The notes under the pieces are model-generated. The model saw only the letters and a list, made by a program, of their open reading frames with translations, had not been told where the DNA came from and made no database searches. A DNA stretch of 39,540 nt from Thermoguttaceae bacterium (lineage in GTDB: Bacteria; Planctomycetota; Planctomycetia; Pirellulales; Thermoguttaceae). The stretch covers positions 1-39,540 of the forward strand of contig JAGBDD010000200.1 of the NCBI GenBank assembly GCA_017937685.1. The letters are read 5' to 3'. Shown here one piece after another: positions 6,782-15,606 of the stretch. The position numbers and the translations under genes are program-made. The first letter of the stretch is position 1, and every line of letters starts with the position of its first letter.

Positions 6782-8275
6782 TTATTTCTTCTCGGCGATC
6801 CAGTCGGTGTGATGGGCGGCGCCGGTTTCGTCGTCGACGCGTTTGTAGGTGTGGGCGCCGAAATAGTCGCGTTGCGCTTGGATGAGATTCGCCGGGAGGC
6901 GTTCCGAGCGGTAGGCGTCGAAATACGTCAGCGCGGTCGCGAAGCCGGGCGCCGGGATTCCTAGTTCGACCGCCGTCTTAACAACGTTGCGCCAAGCGGT
7001 TTGCGCGTTTTCGACCGCCGCTTTAAAATAAGGCGCGAGAAGCAAGTTTTCGAGGTTCGGGTTCTCGTCGAACGCCTCTTTGATTCGTTCGAGGAAGACG
7101 GCGCGAATGATGCAGCCGCCGCGCCAAAGGAGCGCGATTCGGCCCAAGTCGAGCGTCCAGCCGAACTCTTTAGCGACGGCGCGAAGTTGGGCGAACCCTT
7201 GCGCGTAACTGCAGATTTTCGACGCGTAAAGCGCTTGCTTCACTTGATTAATAAACTCGGATCGGTCGCCGGAGTAACGGACGTTCGTCGGGCCGGAGAG
7301 AACGCGGCTCGCGGCGACGCGCTCGGCTTTCAGCGACGAAATCGACCGAGCGTAAACCGCTTCGGTAACGAGCGAACTCGGGACGCCGAGGTCGAGCGCG
7401 TGTTGGCTCATCCACTTCCCGGTGCCCTTGGCTCCCGCCGCGTCGAGGATAACGTCGACGAGGCCGTTTTTCGTTTTCGGGTCGACGACGGTGAAAATGT
7501 CGCGGGTGATTTCGATCAAATAGCTGTCGAGTTCTTCGCGGTTCCATTGGCCGAAGATTTCGGCGAGTTCTTCGTTCGTCGCGCCGACGGCGTTTTTGAG
7601 AATCCAATACGCGTCGCCGATGAGCTGCATATCGCCGTATTCGACGCCGTTGTGAACCATCTTAACGTAATGGCCCGCGCCGCCGTTTCCGATCCAATCG
7701 CAACACGGAACGTCGTTGTTCGGGCCGACTTTCGCCGAAATCGCTTGAAAAATCGGCTGAACGAGCGGCCAAGCCTCCGGATCGCCGCCGGGCATCAGGC
7801 TCGGGCCCTTGCGCGCGCCCTCTTCGCCGCCGGAAACGCCGCTCCCGACGAAGCGGATTCCGCGTTCGGCAAGGAATTTGACGCGGCGTTCGGTGTCTTT
7901 GAAGTGCGTGTTGCCGCCGTCGATCGCGACGTCGCCCGGTTCGAGATGCGGAAGAAGCGCGTCGAGAACGGCGTCGACCGGAGCGCGATCCGGGTAAAGG
8001 GCGGTTTCGAGCGCCGGAACCGGGTCTTTCGCGGTAACCATCATCAAGACTTTGCGCGGCGTCGAGAGTTTCGACGCGAGTTCTTCGAGCGAGTAGGCGC
8101 CGGTCAGCGCGTCGCCCTTCGACTTCGCTTCGTCTTTGGCGAGGAATTTGTCGGTTTGGGAGGCCGCGAGGTCGTAAACGGCGACGCTAAAACCGCGGTC
8201 GACCATATTAAGGGCGAGATTTTGGCCCATTACGCCGGCGCCGATTAAGCCAATGTCGTATTTTTTGTCGGACAT
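6782..8275 (-). CDS. gnd: 6-phosphogluconate dehydrogenase, decarboxylating
   Basis: This 497-residue cytosolic enzyme oxidises 6-phosphogluconate to ribulose 5-phosphate and CO2 with NADP or NAD in the pentose phosphate pathway. The dinucleotide-binding loop is GLIGAGVMGQNL (9-20). The substrate signature GSGVSGGEEGARKGPS (144-159) is intact. The catalytic lysine is K205 in GHYVKMVHNGVEY. Later conserved parts include GTGKWMS, LLWRGGCIIRAVFL and the C-terminal RDYFGAHTY. Length is that of the long, bacterial/eukaryotic-type family. GGAG precedes the ATG. It is monocistronic in appearance. tkt, another pentose phosphate gene, lies at the far end of the window. Confidence 0.97.
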   Translation of the reverse strand: MSDKKYDIGLIGAGVMGQNLALNMVDRGFSVAVYDLAASQTDKFLAKDEAKSKGDALTGAYSLEELASKLSTPRKVLMMVTAKDPVPALETALYPDRAPVDAVLDALLPHLEPGDVAIDGGNTHFKDTERRVKFLAERGIRFVGSGVSGGEEGARKGPSLMPGGDPEAWPLVQPIFQAISAKVGPNNDVPCCDWIGNGGAGHYVKMVHNGVEYGDMQLIGDAYWILKNAVGATNEELAEIFGQWNREELDSYLIEITRDIFTVVDPKTKNGLVDVILDAAGAKGTGKWMSQHALDLGVPSSLVTEAVYARSISSLKAERVAASRVLSGPTNVRYSGDRSEFINQVKQALYASKICSYAQGFAQLRAVAKEFGWTLDLGRIALLWRGGCIIRAVFLERIKEAFDENPNLENLLLAPYFKAAVENAQTAWRNVVKTAVELGIPAPGFATALTYFDAYRSERLPANLIQAQRDYFGAHTYKRVDDETGAAHHTDWIAEKK

Positions 8276-8405
8276 AAAACGCTCCGCCGACGCCGCTTCC
8301 GCCGAAGTAAAGGAAGGCGGGAAAACGCGGCGTCGGGAATTTCGTTAGGTGGTAAAAGGGAAGGAAAACGGGAAACGCCGCCGCGCAAACGGCGACGCGC
8401 CGCTT

Positions 8406-8434
8406 ATTATAAACGATTTTGCGCTGAAAGGGAA
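8406..8434 (-). promoter_or_regulatory. Possible gnd promoter
   Basis: A perfect TATAAT on the minus strand (8406-8411) has a weak TTCCCT 17 bases upstream (8429-8434, three matches of six). It lies 130 bases before the gnd start. Confidence 0.4.
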
Positions 8435-8548
8435 GTTTTTTTTCAAAAAAAGCGCAATTTGAGCCCAAATTTGATCGTTTCGCTTCTCTTGTAAGTAAGC
8501 GACAAAAGCCAAAACGCTCCGCGCGAACGGTTTTTCGTTTATCGCGCC

Positions 8549-8576
8549 TTGCCGAACGGGAAAGGTTCGGTACAAT
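8549..8576 (+). promoter_or_regulatory. Promoter of the first Sel1-repeat gene
   Basis: TTGCCG (8549-8554), a 16-base spacer, and TACAAT (8571-8576). Start would be near 8583. Confidence 0.5.
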
Positions 8577-8723
8577 ATCGTTTAGTTGAAGGAATTATGT
8601 TTTAAAAATAGTCGTCGTTTGAAAAAATGAAGGCGGTTTAGGGGCGATAAGCGGCGTCATATTGTTTGTCGGTTGAAAAACTGTCTAAAAAAGATTAACG
8701 TTTGAAAAGAAGGAGGAACGATC

Positions 8724-9332
8724 GTGGACGATTTTGACAGCCCTTACCACGAAGATCGACGCCAAGACGAAGAGGCTTTTTGGGCGTTGCAAAGGGGGGA
8801 TAAGGAAGGTTTTTTTAGCGGCGTAAAAAGAGCGGCGGAACGCGAGCTTTGCCTTTGCCCAGATTACGCGGTTTACGCGGGCCAATGTTACGAACTCGGT
8901 TTCGGCGTTAAAAAAAATCCGACCGAAGCGGTTCGTATGTACCGTAAAAAGGCGAATAGCTTCGCTCCGGCGATGGTCGCGTTAGGATTTTGCTACTCGA
9001 ACGGCGTCGGCGTCGCGCGAGATTACGCCGAGGCGTTGAAATGGTATCGTCGAGCGGCGGAAAAGGGAGACCGGGACGCGATGTACAATCTCGGCGCGCA
9101 TTACGCCGACGGTCGAGGCGTCAAGCGCGACTTGCAAGAGGCGGCGCGATGGTTCGAAAAGTCGTTGGAAGCCGGAAACAAAGAGGCGCAAGCGGCGCTC
9201 GAATCGTTGGCGAGTTTGGAACCCGTTCAAGAAACGACGACAATCGAAAAATTGGTCGGTTTGTTTCGGCGCGGCGAAGAGACGATCAAGACGATAAGGC
9301 CGCGCGGGTATCTTGAAAAAGAAATGGAATAA
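8724..9332 (+). CDS. Sel1-repeat protein (short)
   Basis: A 202-residue cytoplasmic protein of Sel1-like repeats, a TPR-related helical solenoid that mediates protein contacts. The start is GTG at 8724 because AAGGAGG ends seven bases upstream. Three repeats are clear: about 46-80 (CYELGFGVKKNPTEAVRMY), about 81-117 (LGFCYSNGVGVARDYAEAL) and 118-153 (LGAHYADGRGVKRDLQEAA). The acidic N-terminus (MDDFDSPYHEDRRQDEEAF) and the C-terminal tail after 165 are outside the repeats. There is no signal peptide, so an intracellular adaptor role is likely, partner unknown. The next gene downstream is a second, longer Sel1 protein on the same strand, 463 bases away with its own leader. Confidence 0.85.
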   Translation: MDDFDSPYHEDRRQDEEAFWALQRGDKEGFFSGVKRAAERELCLCPDYAVYAGQCYELGFGVKKNPTEAVRMYRKKANSFAPAMVALGFCYSNGVGVARDYAEALKWYRRAAEKGDRDAMYNLGAHYADGRGVKRDLQEAARWFEKSLEAGNKEAQAALESLASLEPVQETTTIEKLVGLFRRGEETIKTIRPRGYLEKEME

Positions 9333-9677
9333 GCCGAAACGTCGCGTCTTTTAAGGCTCGGTCGCGCGCCGTCGTTGGGGAGCGAAAAGGAATCGGGCCC
9401 CGTTTTTTCCGCTTCGCTCTCGCGCGGACGACAAAGGCGAAACGCGCCGCGCGCCGCGCGCCGTCGGCTTAAAACCGTTTGTCGCGTCGGTTTGTAACCG
9501 GCGTAAACTTGGGGGCGACGAAATCTTGCGGAGCCGCAAAGGCGAACGTTTTTTCCGCCTCCTTGCGGCGCGTTGCGGTAAACTCGACGCGGCGTAAGGA
9601 GTTTTTAAACTTTGTGTAACAAACGTTGTTTATTTAATCGTTAGCGTCGACGCTTTCTAGTCGATTTAACCGGGAAT
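9333..9677. other. Spacer between Sel1 genes
   Basis: No gene is seen. A GC-rich inverted repeat (CCGCAA and GGCG at 9534-9544 with CGCC and TTGCGG at 9556-9568, loop containing TTTTTT) could form a hairpin on either strand. The stretch 9435-9470 is a run of alternating GCGCGCCG-like sequence. Confidence 0.4.
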
Positions 9678-9705
9678 CCCGCGTTCTATAAGATAGAACG
9701 GCGGG
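9678..9705 (+). promoter_or_regulatory. Leader hairpin, possible antiterminator partner
   Basis: CGTTCTAT (9682-9689) pairs perfectly with ATAGAACG (9693-9700) over an AAG loop. CCCG/CGGG extends the stem with one bulged G. It precedes the terminator-like hairpin upstream of the long Sel1 gene. Confidence 0.55.
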
Positions 9706-9729
9706 CGCTTGACGTTTTATAAAACAAGA

Positions 9730-9780
9730 GCGATCGCGTAACGGCTTGCAAACGAAAGAGCCGCGAACGATCGCATTTTT
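9730..9780 (+). terminator. Terminator-like hairpin just before a gene start (attenuator candidate)
   Basis: GCGATCG (9730-9736) pairs with CGATCGC (9768-9774). Inside, CGGCT (9742-9746) pairs with AGCCG (9759-9763). TTTTT follows at 9776-9780. The T run ends only 15 bases before the ATG at 9796 and abuts the AAGGA binding site, so it would control rather than end this gene's transcript, unless it ends an upstream RNA. Confidence 0.65.
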
Positions 9781-9795
9781 AAGGAAAGGCGCTAA

Positions 9796-11001
9796 ATGAC
9801 GGCGAAAAAGAAGGAAAAACTCGACGCGCGACGCGGGCGAGGCAAAGCGAAGGACGCCGCGAAGACTCCGAAGAAAGAGTTGGACATATTCGACGCCGAC
9901 GTCGTGGAGAGCCTCCAATTTTTGGAAGCGGGCTTCGCGGATAGCGACGATCCGTTTATGACGTATATGCTTGCGTCTCACGCGTTGTACGGCGACGACT
10001 GGAACGAGCCGGACCCGGAGAAAGGACGACGTTATTGCGAAAAGGCCGTAAAACTCGGGTCGCCCGACGCGATGATTTTATTAGCGCAACTCGATTTGGA
10101 AGGCGTCGGCGGACGTCGCGACGCGCGGAGCGCTTGGCGTTTGTTGAACCAAGCGTTCGAACAAGGTTGCGGCGGCAACGAGTATACGTTGGGCGAGTGT
10201 TGCGCGTATTTGGGGCAATGTTGCGAACACGGTTGGGGAACGCGAGAAAGCGACGAGGAAGCGTTCAAGTGGTATCGTAAGAGCGCTGAACTCGGCAATC
10301 TGAACTGTGTCTTAAAAACGGGATTCTGGTGCGAAATGGGAATCGGAACGGAGCCGAATCCGACCGAAGCGATCGAGTGGTATCGCAAAGGAGCCTCAAA
10401 AAAGGACGGGCGCGCGTTCTATTTTCTCGGCCGTTGTTTCGAAACGGGAATCGGAACGGAGCCGAATCCGACCGAGGCGGTAGCGTTGTATCGGCAAGGG
10501 ATGGAGCGAGGATGCGGCGCCGCGGCTTGGCGACTTGGGCTGTGTTATAAAGACGGCGTCGGAACGGAGCCCGATCCCGACGAAGCGTTCGTCGCGTTCG
10601 TTCAAGGGGACGAATTAGGTTTTGCCGACGCGGCGTTCGAGTTGGGCGAGGCTTACGTCGGGGGAACGATCGTCGGAAAAAACGTTTCGAAAGCGGCTCA
10701 ATGGTGGCGCAAGGCTTCCAAAAACGGTTGCGCGTTGGCGGCTTATCGTCTTGGCGAGCTTTACTTTAGAGGAGAAGGGCGCTTTAAAGAGAATCGTAAG
10801 CGCGCGTTCCAATATTTCAAATCGGCGGGAAACCGAGGATGCGTCGAAGCGATCGTTCGGGTCGGCGAGTTCTTGGAAAACGGTTGGGCCCCTCGAGGAA
10901 AAATGGTTAAAGCCGCTTTGACTTGGTACCGCGCCGCCGCCGAAATGGGCGACGCGAAAGCGAAGGAAGCGCTCAAACGTTTAGAAGGGGAAAGCGATTG
11001 A
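9796..11001 (+). CDS. Sel1-repeat protein (long)
   Basis: A 401-residue cytoplasmic protein. The first 30 residues are Lys/Arg-rich and disordered (MTAKKKEKLDARRGRGKAK) with no hydrophobic signal core. From about residue 55 to 398 it is built of about eight or nine Sel1-like repeats, each with an ALY/ALxxYRKGA-type helix pair and a GxGTEPNPTEA turn. Two consecutive repeats are nearly identical at DNA level around 10338 and 10446 (about 30 bases), which points to recent internal duplication. The ATG at 9796 follows AAGGAAAGG. A hairpin with a T run immediately upstream suggests attenuation. A clean terminator follows the stop. Partner unknown. It is homologous in architecture to the shorter Sel1 gene upstream. 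Confidence 0.88.
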   Translation: MTAKKKEKLDARRGRGKAKDAAKTPKKELDIFDADVVESLQFLEAGFADSDDPFMTYMLASHALYGDDWNEPDPEKGRRYCEKAVKLGSPDAMILLAQLDLEGVGGRRDARSAWRLLNQAFEQGCGGNEYTLGECCAYLGQCCEHGWGTRESDEEAFKWYRKSAELGNLNCVLKTGFWCEMGIGTEPNPTEAIEWYRKGASKKDGRAFYFLGRCFETGIGTEPNPTEAVALYRQGMERGCGAAAWRLGLCYKDGVGTEPDPDEAFVAFVQGDELGFADAAFELGEAYVGGTIVGKNVSKAAQWWRKASKNGCALAAYRLGELYFRGEGRFKENRKRAFQYFKSAGNRGCVEAIVRVGEFLENGWAPRGKMVKAALTWYRAAAEMGDAKAKEALKRLEGESD

Positions 11002-11020
11002 GCGCGACTCGTTAAGAACT

Positions 11021-11056
11021 CGCGCGTTTGAAGAAAACGACAAACGCGCGATTTTT
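11021..11056 (+). terminator. Intrinsic terminator of the long Sel1 gene
   Basis: CGCGCGTTTG (11021-11030) and CAAACGCGCG (11041-11050) pair perfectly over a ten-base loop and are followed by TTTTT (11052-11056). It ends just before the stop of the convergent large gene. Confidence 0.92.
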
Positions 11057-11063
11057 CAAGACG

Positions 11064-14000
11064 TTACTTCGTCGAAACGGCGGTTAAACGGCGAACGAGC
11101 GCGGTTTCCGACGATTCGAGGCGCGGGTTCGACGCGACGCCCCAATCGCCGCTCGAGTCGTTCGCTTTTCCGACGTCGGCGACGACGAGCAGCGAAATTT
11201 TCTTTCCCGCGAACGCGCTCAAATCGGCTTCGAGCGGCTTCCATTCGTGCTTCGCAACCGTCGTTTCCGCAAGCGTTTGCTCGCCGGAGATCGAGCCGTC
11301 GTCGGCGAACGTCGCGACCGCGACTTGGAACAAAATCCCGTCGCCGAGGTGGCTTTCGTCTTTCTTGCCGACGTCGACGCGGAAGGTCGCCGGTTCGTTC
11401 GGAACTTCAAAGTCGAAACGGAGATACGTTCGCCCGGTCGCGCCTCCCGTATACGGCGGGTGGAGGAAAAAGCCCGAGCGAACGTCGCCGCCGCAAGATT
11501 GGCCCGTTTCGAAGTTCGCGATCGCGCCGGAATTGGCGAACGACGGCGACGGAACCGCGCCTCGACGTTGGAGATAAGGCGTAAATTCGACGTTCGTCGA
11601 AACGCGACCGTTTGAAGCGCCGAAGTCGAGCGTTTCGAACGGAACGAACTGCGACGCGGTTTCTAACGTTAACGAATAAACGGTTTCGAGCGGTTCGCCT
11701 TGCGGCGGCGTCGCGCGGAGGAGCGCTTGGCCCGTTGCGACTCCGACTTCTTCCGGCTCCGCGAACGGGAAGACAAGAGTTGTCGGTTCGGAACTGACGA
11801 CGTTAAACGGCTTAGGATAACTTTCGACGTAAAGCGCGCCGACGGCGCGCGGCAAGGACGTATTGAGCGTCGCGATCAAAACGTTGGTTTTCGCGTCGAA
11901 CGCAAAGTTTGCGTCGACGGCGTTTACAACCGAAAAATCGACGAAAGCTCCCGCTTCCGGCTCCGCCCAAATTCGCGAGCCTGGCGCCGCGTCTTTCGGA
12001 ATCGCAAATTCGACCGTTTCGCCGTTTGCGTCGCGCAAAACGACCGTTTCTCCCGGCGCGACGTGAAATCGGTCGCAGCTCCAACGTTCGCAACCCGCCG
12101 CCGTTTCGTTCTTTGCGTCGGTCGATACGTCGGCGCTAATCGGCGTTTTCGTCAAGCGGTAAGAGAACGCGCCGTCGACTTTGGAGACGAACGTAAAGCC
12201 GCGCGATCGGCGGACTTGCGCTTCGCCGATTTCCTCGCCGGCGTAATCGAGCGCGACCGCCGAAACGCTTTCGTTTGCGTCGGCGATTTTGAAACCGAGT
12301 TCCGCGTCGTCGTAAGGGATGAGTTCAAAGGTGTTTGCGTCTAAAATCCGGCAAACGCCCGATCCGGCGCCGCAAGCGCGTTCGCAAACGGTCCAAACGC
12401 CGCGCCCGTCGAGATAAATATATTCCGGCGACGCGCAGTAGTCGAAGCGTTTTCCGGCGTCGGAGAGGCGCGATTCGACGAGAATTTCACCGTCGGAAGT
12501 CCAGGCGACGTAACCGTTAGGCGGGAGCGAAACCTTGCGCCCGGCGAACGTCGTTTCGAGATTTTCTTTCTCCGAGCCGTTGGCGACGACCGTCGTCCCG
12601 TCGGCGTACTCGACCGCGACTTGGGAGCGCTTCACGACGTCGGCGGCGAGCGCGGCGCTCGTGTCGAGGGCGTTTCCGTCGGCGTCGAAGTAGCGAATCG
12701 TCGTCGCCGAAACTTGCGTATACCGCGACGCGATCTGCTGAATCATAAAGTAACTCTTTGCGGCGCCGATGTTTCCGAATTCGCGCGCCAAGAAGCCCGG
12801 GTGCCCGAACGCGAGCGTTCCGGCAAGGAAGCGGTCGAGGAGCGCCGTGTTTTCGGCGGACGTTTTCGGCGTGTAACCCGGCGCGAACATACCGACGTTG
12901 CCGAGCCCGAAATTGCATTCGAGATCGTGCATTTTGCGCAGGTCGAAGTCGACGAGCCAAGGATTGACGCGCAAGTTGTAAGGTTGGTCTTGGGCGTAGT
13001 TTCCGTCGGTCAAACCGGAGTAAAAACAGTGGTGCGGGCCTTCGGAATAAGTCGGGCCGCCCCAATTTTTCTTCTGCTGAAGGAAAATTTCGCCGAACGG
13101 ATAATAAACGCTCATAAACGTTCCGGCGCCGGGAACGCGGGCGTCGTAGTCGACGCGCGTCCAAGCCGGAACGGACGAGTGAACGTCGCAGTAAGCGCAA
13201 CTAAATTGGAACTTAGCTTCGTTAATCGGCGTCAACTTTTCGCAGTACTCGACCGCTCGAGCCGGTTTCGGCGCGTAACATCGGGCCCAAGCGCGTTGGA
13301 GCGAACCGTCCGGAAGGCGCGAAATCATATCCGGCGACCAATACTCGTTGACCGGCGCGAAGTCGGTGAAGTTGTTGTACGGGCCGTAAACGAAGCCGAG
13401 TTCGTCCTGCATAAAGCGCGAATAATCGATCCAACCCGCGTCGCCGCCCTTTTTAGGCGCCGGTTTGGTGCGGAACGTGAAGCTTTCGCCGCCGTCGCGC
13501 CAACAGACTTCGTGGTCGGTAACGATAATATTGCGCATTCCGCGGCGCCAAACGTCGCGCCAAATTCGTTTGTCGGCGTCGCGAGTCGTCGCTCCGTGCG
13601 CGTTCCAAACTCCTTTGCCCGCAACGTGTTTGTAAGGCGACGTCGGGTTCGCGATCGTCGGGAGCGTCTCTTCGAACGTCGGCGAAATCGTCAAAATAAA
13701 GCGTTCGTAAACGTCGTTGCGCGTTCCGTCGGTTTTCGTTCGATACTCCGAACCGCCGTTGACGACGCCGTAAGCGCCGCCGTCGTTGGTTTTACCGACT
13801 TCTTGTTTTCCGAGCAAATACGACGCGCCGCTTCGGTACCAATCGATATGACCGGAAGCGAAGAGCTTGCCGACGTTGGAGTTAGCGTCGTCGGTGGGCG
13901 GAGTAAAGACGAGCGCGCCCGGTCGTCGGCCGTAATCGTATAAATAATAAGGGATAGCGAACGAGCGCGGCTTTTCGACGCCCTCGAAACGTCCGAACTC

Positions 14001-15242
14001 GACCGCCGGAATCCGCCCGCCGAGCGCGACGACGTCGACGATTAACGACTTTCCGGCAAGCTGGAAGCGGTACTCGACCTCCGCCGTCGCCGTTGCCGAC
14101 GTTAGCTTCCAACGCGTTGTAACGCAACCGTTTGCGACGCTCTTTTCGAGAAGTTCGCGCTTTTCGACCGGCTCTTGCGACCCGGCGTCGCCGACTAAGT
14201 GATTGACGCCGCCTCCGGAAAGCGGTTTGAACGGTTGCGAGTCGTTCCAGCGCGCCGTAACGTCCGACCAGTCGCCGACTTGCGGTTTGTAATCGTAAAC
14301 GAGCGTCCCGTCGGTTCCTTCGTAAACGAAGTCGAACGCGTCGCCGTAAGTGTGAAACGCCGCTTTCTTTAGGTTCTTTGCGGATTCCGGCAAAATCGTT
14401 TCGGGACGCGTCGGGAACGGAAGTCGCCCTTCGCCGGAGTTTAGACCGAGCGGCTGACCGTCGAAAAGATCGATTCCCGGTTTGGGACGCGCTGTAAATT
14501 CGAGCGGTTTTCTCTCTTCTTTAAAGACGCAAAACGAGTCGAAATAAAGGGTTCGGTCTTCTTCGTTCGTTCCGTTTTCGATAAGAAAACCGTTGAACGA
14601 CGCGGCGTCGCCTAAACGCTTGCGATTTTCCTTAGAAATCGTCTTGTAACAAAGGAACCATTCGCGCCAATCGACCGTTTCAAGAAAAAGCGGAACTTCT
14701 TGACCGTCAACGGTTTGGAAAAGCGCGGAAACTCGGACGCGCGGCGTTTTCGGATCGGGCGCCCAAGCCCAGTTGTTGCCGACGATCCAGTAAGAGAACG
14801 CGTCGAAATCGGCGACTTCGATCGGAATCGGTTCCGACGGACGAACGCGAACGACCGGCGTTTCTTGCGACGCAGCGTCTTTACGATAAGTCAGCTTGCC
14901 GACGTGTTTTCCGTACATTTGCTCTTCGCGGCTTCGCTCGAACGTCGCGACCGAGCCGACCGCTTCGACCGTCCAACCGTCGAGGTTTTCAAAGTCGACG
15001 AGCGCCGACCGAACTTCCTCCGTTCGCCCGGCCCAATCCATCTCGTAAGGGCGAACGCCGATTTTTTCCGACGTTTCGGCGGGTTGAGCGTCCGACGCAA
15101 TTTCCGAAGCGTCGGCGAGTTGCGTTAGGCGAAAAGCGTCGGCGAAGTTGGTTTCCAAAAGAGTCGGCGCGGCGAGCGAACCGAGCGCCAACGTTAAAAA
15201 CACCGTCGAGCGAACGGGACGGCGCGGCTTGCGTTTTTTCAT
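11064..15242 (-). CDS. Large secreted GH101/GH129-like TIM-barrel protein
   Basis: A 1392-residue exported protein. Residues 1-35 hold a basic n-region (MKKRKPRRPVRS) and hydrophobic core. Residues about 75-245 look like a carbohydrate-binding-type beta-sandwich (LVDFENLDGW, LYFDSFCVF). A galactose-mutarotase-like sandwich follows (about 290-525), then a barrel (about 540-860). By analogy with GH101/GH129 alpha-N-acetylgalactosaminidases, D686 in AYCDVHSSVP is a candidate nucleophile and E734 in YSEGPHHCFY a candidate acid/base. The C-terminal 500 residues are further beta domains, including FETLDFGASNG and NEPATFRVDVG. AAGGAA precedes the ATG. Family assignment rests on motif resemblance only. 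Together with the GH123-like gene it hints at GalNAc-containing substrates. Confidence 0.6.
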   Translation of the reverse strand: MKKRKPRRPVRSTVFLTLALGSLAAPTLLETNFADAFRLTQLADASEIASDAQPAETSEKIGVRPYEMDWAGRTEEVRSALVDFENLDGWTVEAVGSVATFERSREEQMYGKHVGKLTYRKDAASQETPVVRVRPSEPIPIEVADFDAFSYWIVGNNWAWAPDPKTPRVRVSALFQTVDGQEVPLFLETVDWREWFLCYKTISKENRKRLGDAASFNGFLIENGTNEEDRTLYFDSFCVFKEERKPLEFTARPKPGIDLFDGQPLGLNSGEGRLPFPTRPETILPESAKNLKKAAFHTYGDAFDFVYEGTDGTLVYDYKPQVGDWSDVTARWNDSQPFKPLSGGGVNHLVGDAGSQEPVEKRELLEKSVANGCVTTRWKLTSATATAEVEYRFQLAGKSLIVDVVALGGRIPAVEFGRFEGVEKPRSFAIPYYLYDYGRRPGALVFTPPTDDANSNVGKLFASGHIDWYRSGASYLLGKQEVGKTNDGGAYGVVNGGSEYRTKTDGTRNDVYERFILTISPTFEETLPTIANPTSPYKHVAGKGVWNAHGATTRDADKRIWRDVWRRGMRNIIVTDHEVCWRDGGESFTFRTKPAPKKGGDAGWIDYSRFMQDELGFVYGPYNNFTDFAPVNEYWSPDMISRLPDGSLQRAWARCYAPKPARAVEYCEKLTPINEAKFQFSCAYCDVHSSVPAWTRVDYDARVPGAGTFMSVYYPFGEIFLQQKKNWGGPTYSEGPHHCFYSGLTDGNYAQDQPYNLRVNPWLVDFDLRKMHDLECNFGLGNVGMFAPGYTPKTSAENTALLDRFLAGTLAFGHPGFLAREFGNIGAAKSYFMIQQIASRYTQVSATTIRYFDADGNALDTSAALAADVVKRSQVAVEYADGTTVVANGSEKENLETTFAGRKVSLPPNGYVAWTSDGEILVESRLSDAGKRFDYCASPEYIYLDGRGVWTVCERACGAGSGVCRILDANTFELIPYDDAELGFKIADANESVSAVALDYAGEEIGEAQVRRSRGFTFVSKVDGAFSYRLTKTPISADVSTDAKNETAAGCERWSCDRFHVAPGETVVLRDANGETVEFAIPKDAAPGSRIWAEPEAGAFVDFSVVNAVDANFAFDAKTNVLIATLNTSLPRAVGALYVESYPKPFNVVSSEPTTLVFPFAEPEEVGVATGQALLRATPPQGEPLETVYSLTLETASQFVPFETLDFGASNGRVSTNVEFTPYLQRRGAVPSPSFANSGAIANFETGQSCGGDVRSGFFLHPPYTGGATGRTYLRFDFEVPNEPATFRVDVGKKDESHLGDGILFQVAVATFADDGSISGEQTLAETTVAKHEWKPLEADLSAFAGKKISLLVVADVGKANDSSGDWGVASNPRLESSETALVRRLTAVSTK

Positions 15243-15418
15243 TTTGCGTTCCTTAATACGTTGCGGTTTAACGAGTTCGAGAACGTCGCGTTCCTGCGAA
15301 TAGCGTTTGAGGGAAATAACGACGAAACGACAAGGAATATTGTCGATATTTTGCGGCGCGTCGCAAGCGTTTTTTCAAGAATTTCGCAAATTTTGAGAAA
15401 ATTTTTGACGGCGGAACA

Positions 15419-15595
15419 ATGAAAAGCGACAAAGAAAAGCCGATTAAACGGCAAAGTTTTGATTATCTGAAAATTGAAGCGAAAACTAGAGCGGAAGAAA
15501 TCAATCTTGCCGCGACGTTATTTTCAGCGGAAGAAAAAACGACGCGGCAAAATTTACGCGACTTAATGTCGACAAAAGAAACGTCCGTAAGTTGA
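15419..15595 (+). CDS. Possible 58-residue charged protein
   Basis: ATG at 15419 to TGA at 15595 encodes a Lys/Glu/Arg-rich, helix-prone peptide (MKSDKEKPIKRQ, LKIEAKTRAEEINLAATLF, TTRQNLRDLM). It lies between the leftward large hydrolase gene and the end of ligA, in sequence that is otherwise empty. Only a weak GGCGG precedes the ATG, and an AGA codon is unlike the neighbours. No family is recognised. The 176 bases before it hold the leader of the leftward gene and an AATAT/ATATT inverted repeat near 15338, nothing else. Confidence 0.35.
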   Translation: MKSDKEKPIKRQSFDYLKIEAKTRAEEINLAATLFSAEEKTTRQNLRDLMSTKETSVS

Positions 15596-15606
15596 GGAAC
15601 TTAACT

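Larger units (their letters stand above)
8276..8723. other. Divergent spacer between gnd and a Sel1 gene
   Basis: Contains a promoter candidate for each direction (8406-8434 minus, 8549-8576 plus), an A/G-rich patch at 8351-8377 and the roughly 140-base leader of the Sel1 gene. No additional gene or RNA is recognised. Confidence 0.5.

Noticed and set aside
12621..13943. Long open frame (440 codons) opposite the 1392-residue gene
   Set aside because: It is antisense to a gene with a signal peptide and coherent domains; its own translation is Arg/Val-rich with no recognisable domain.
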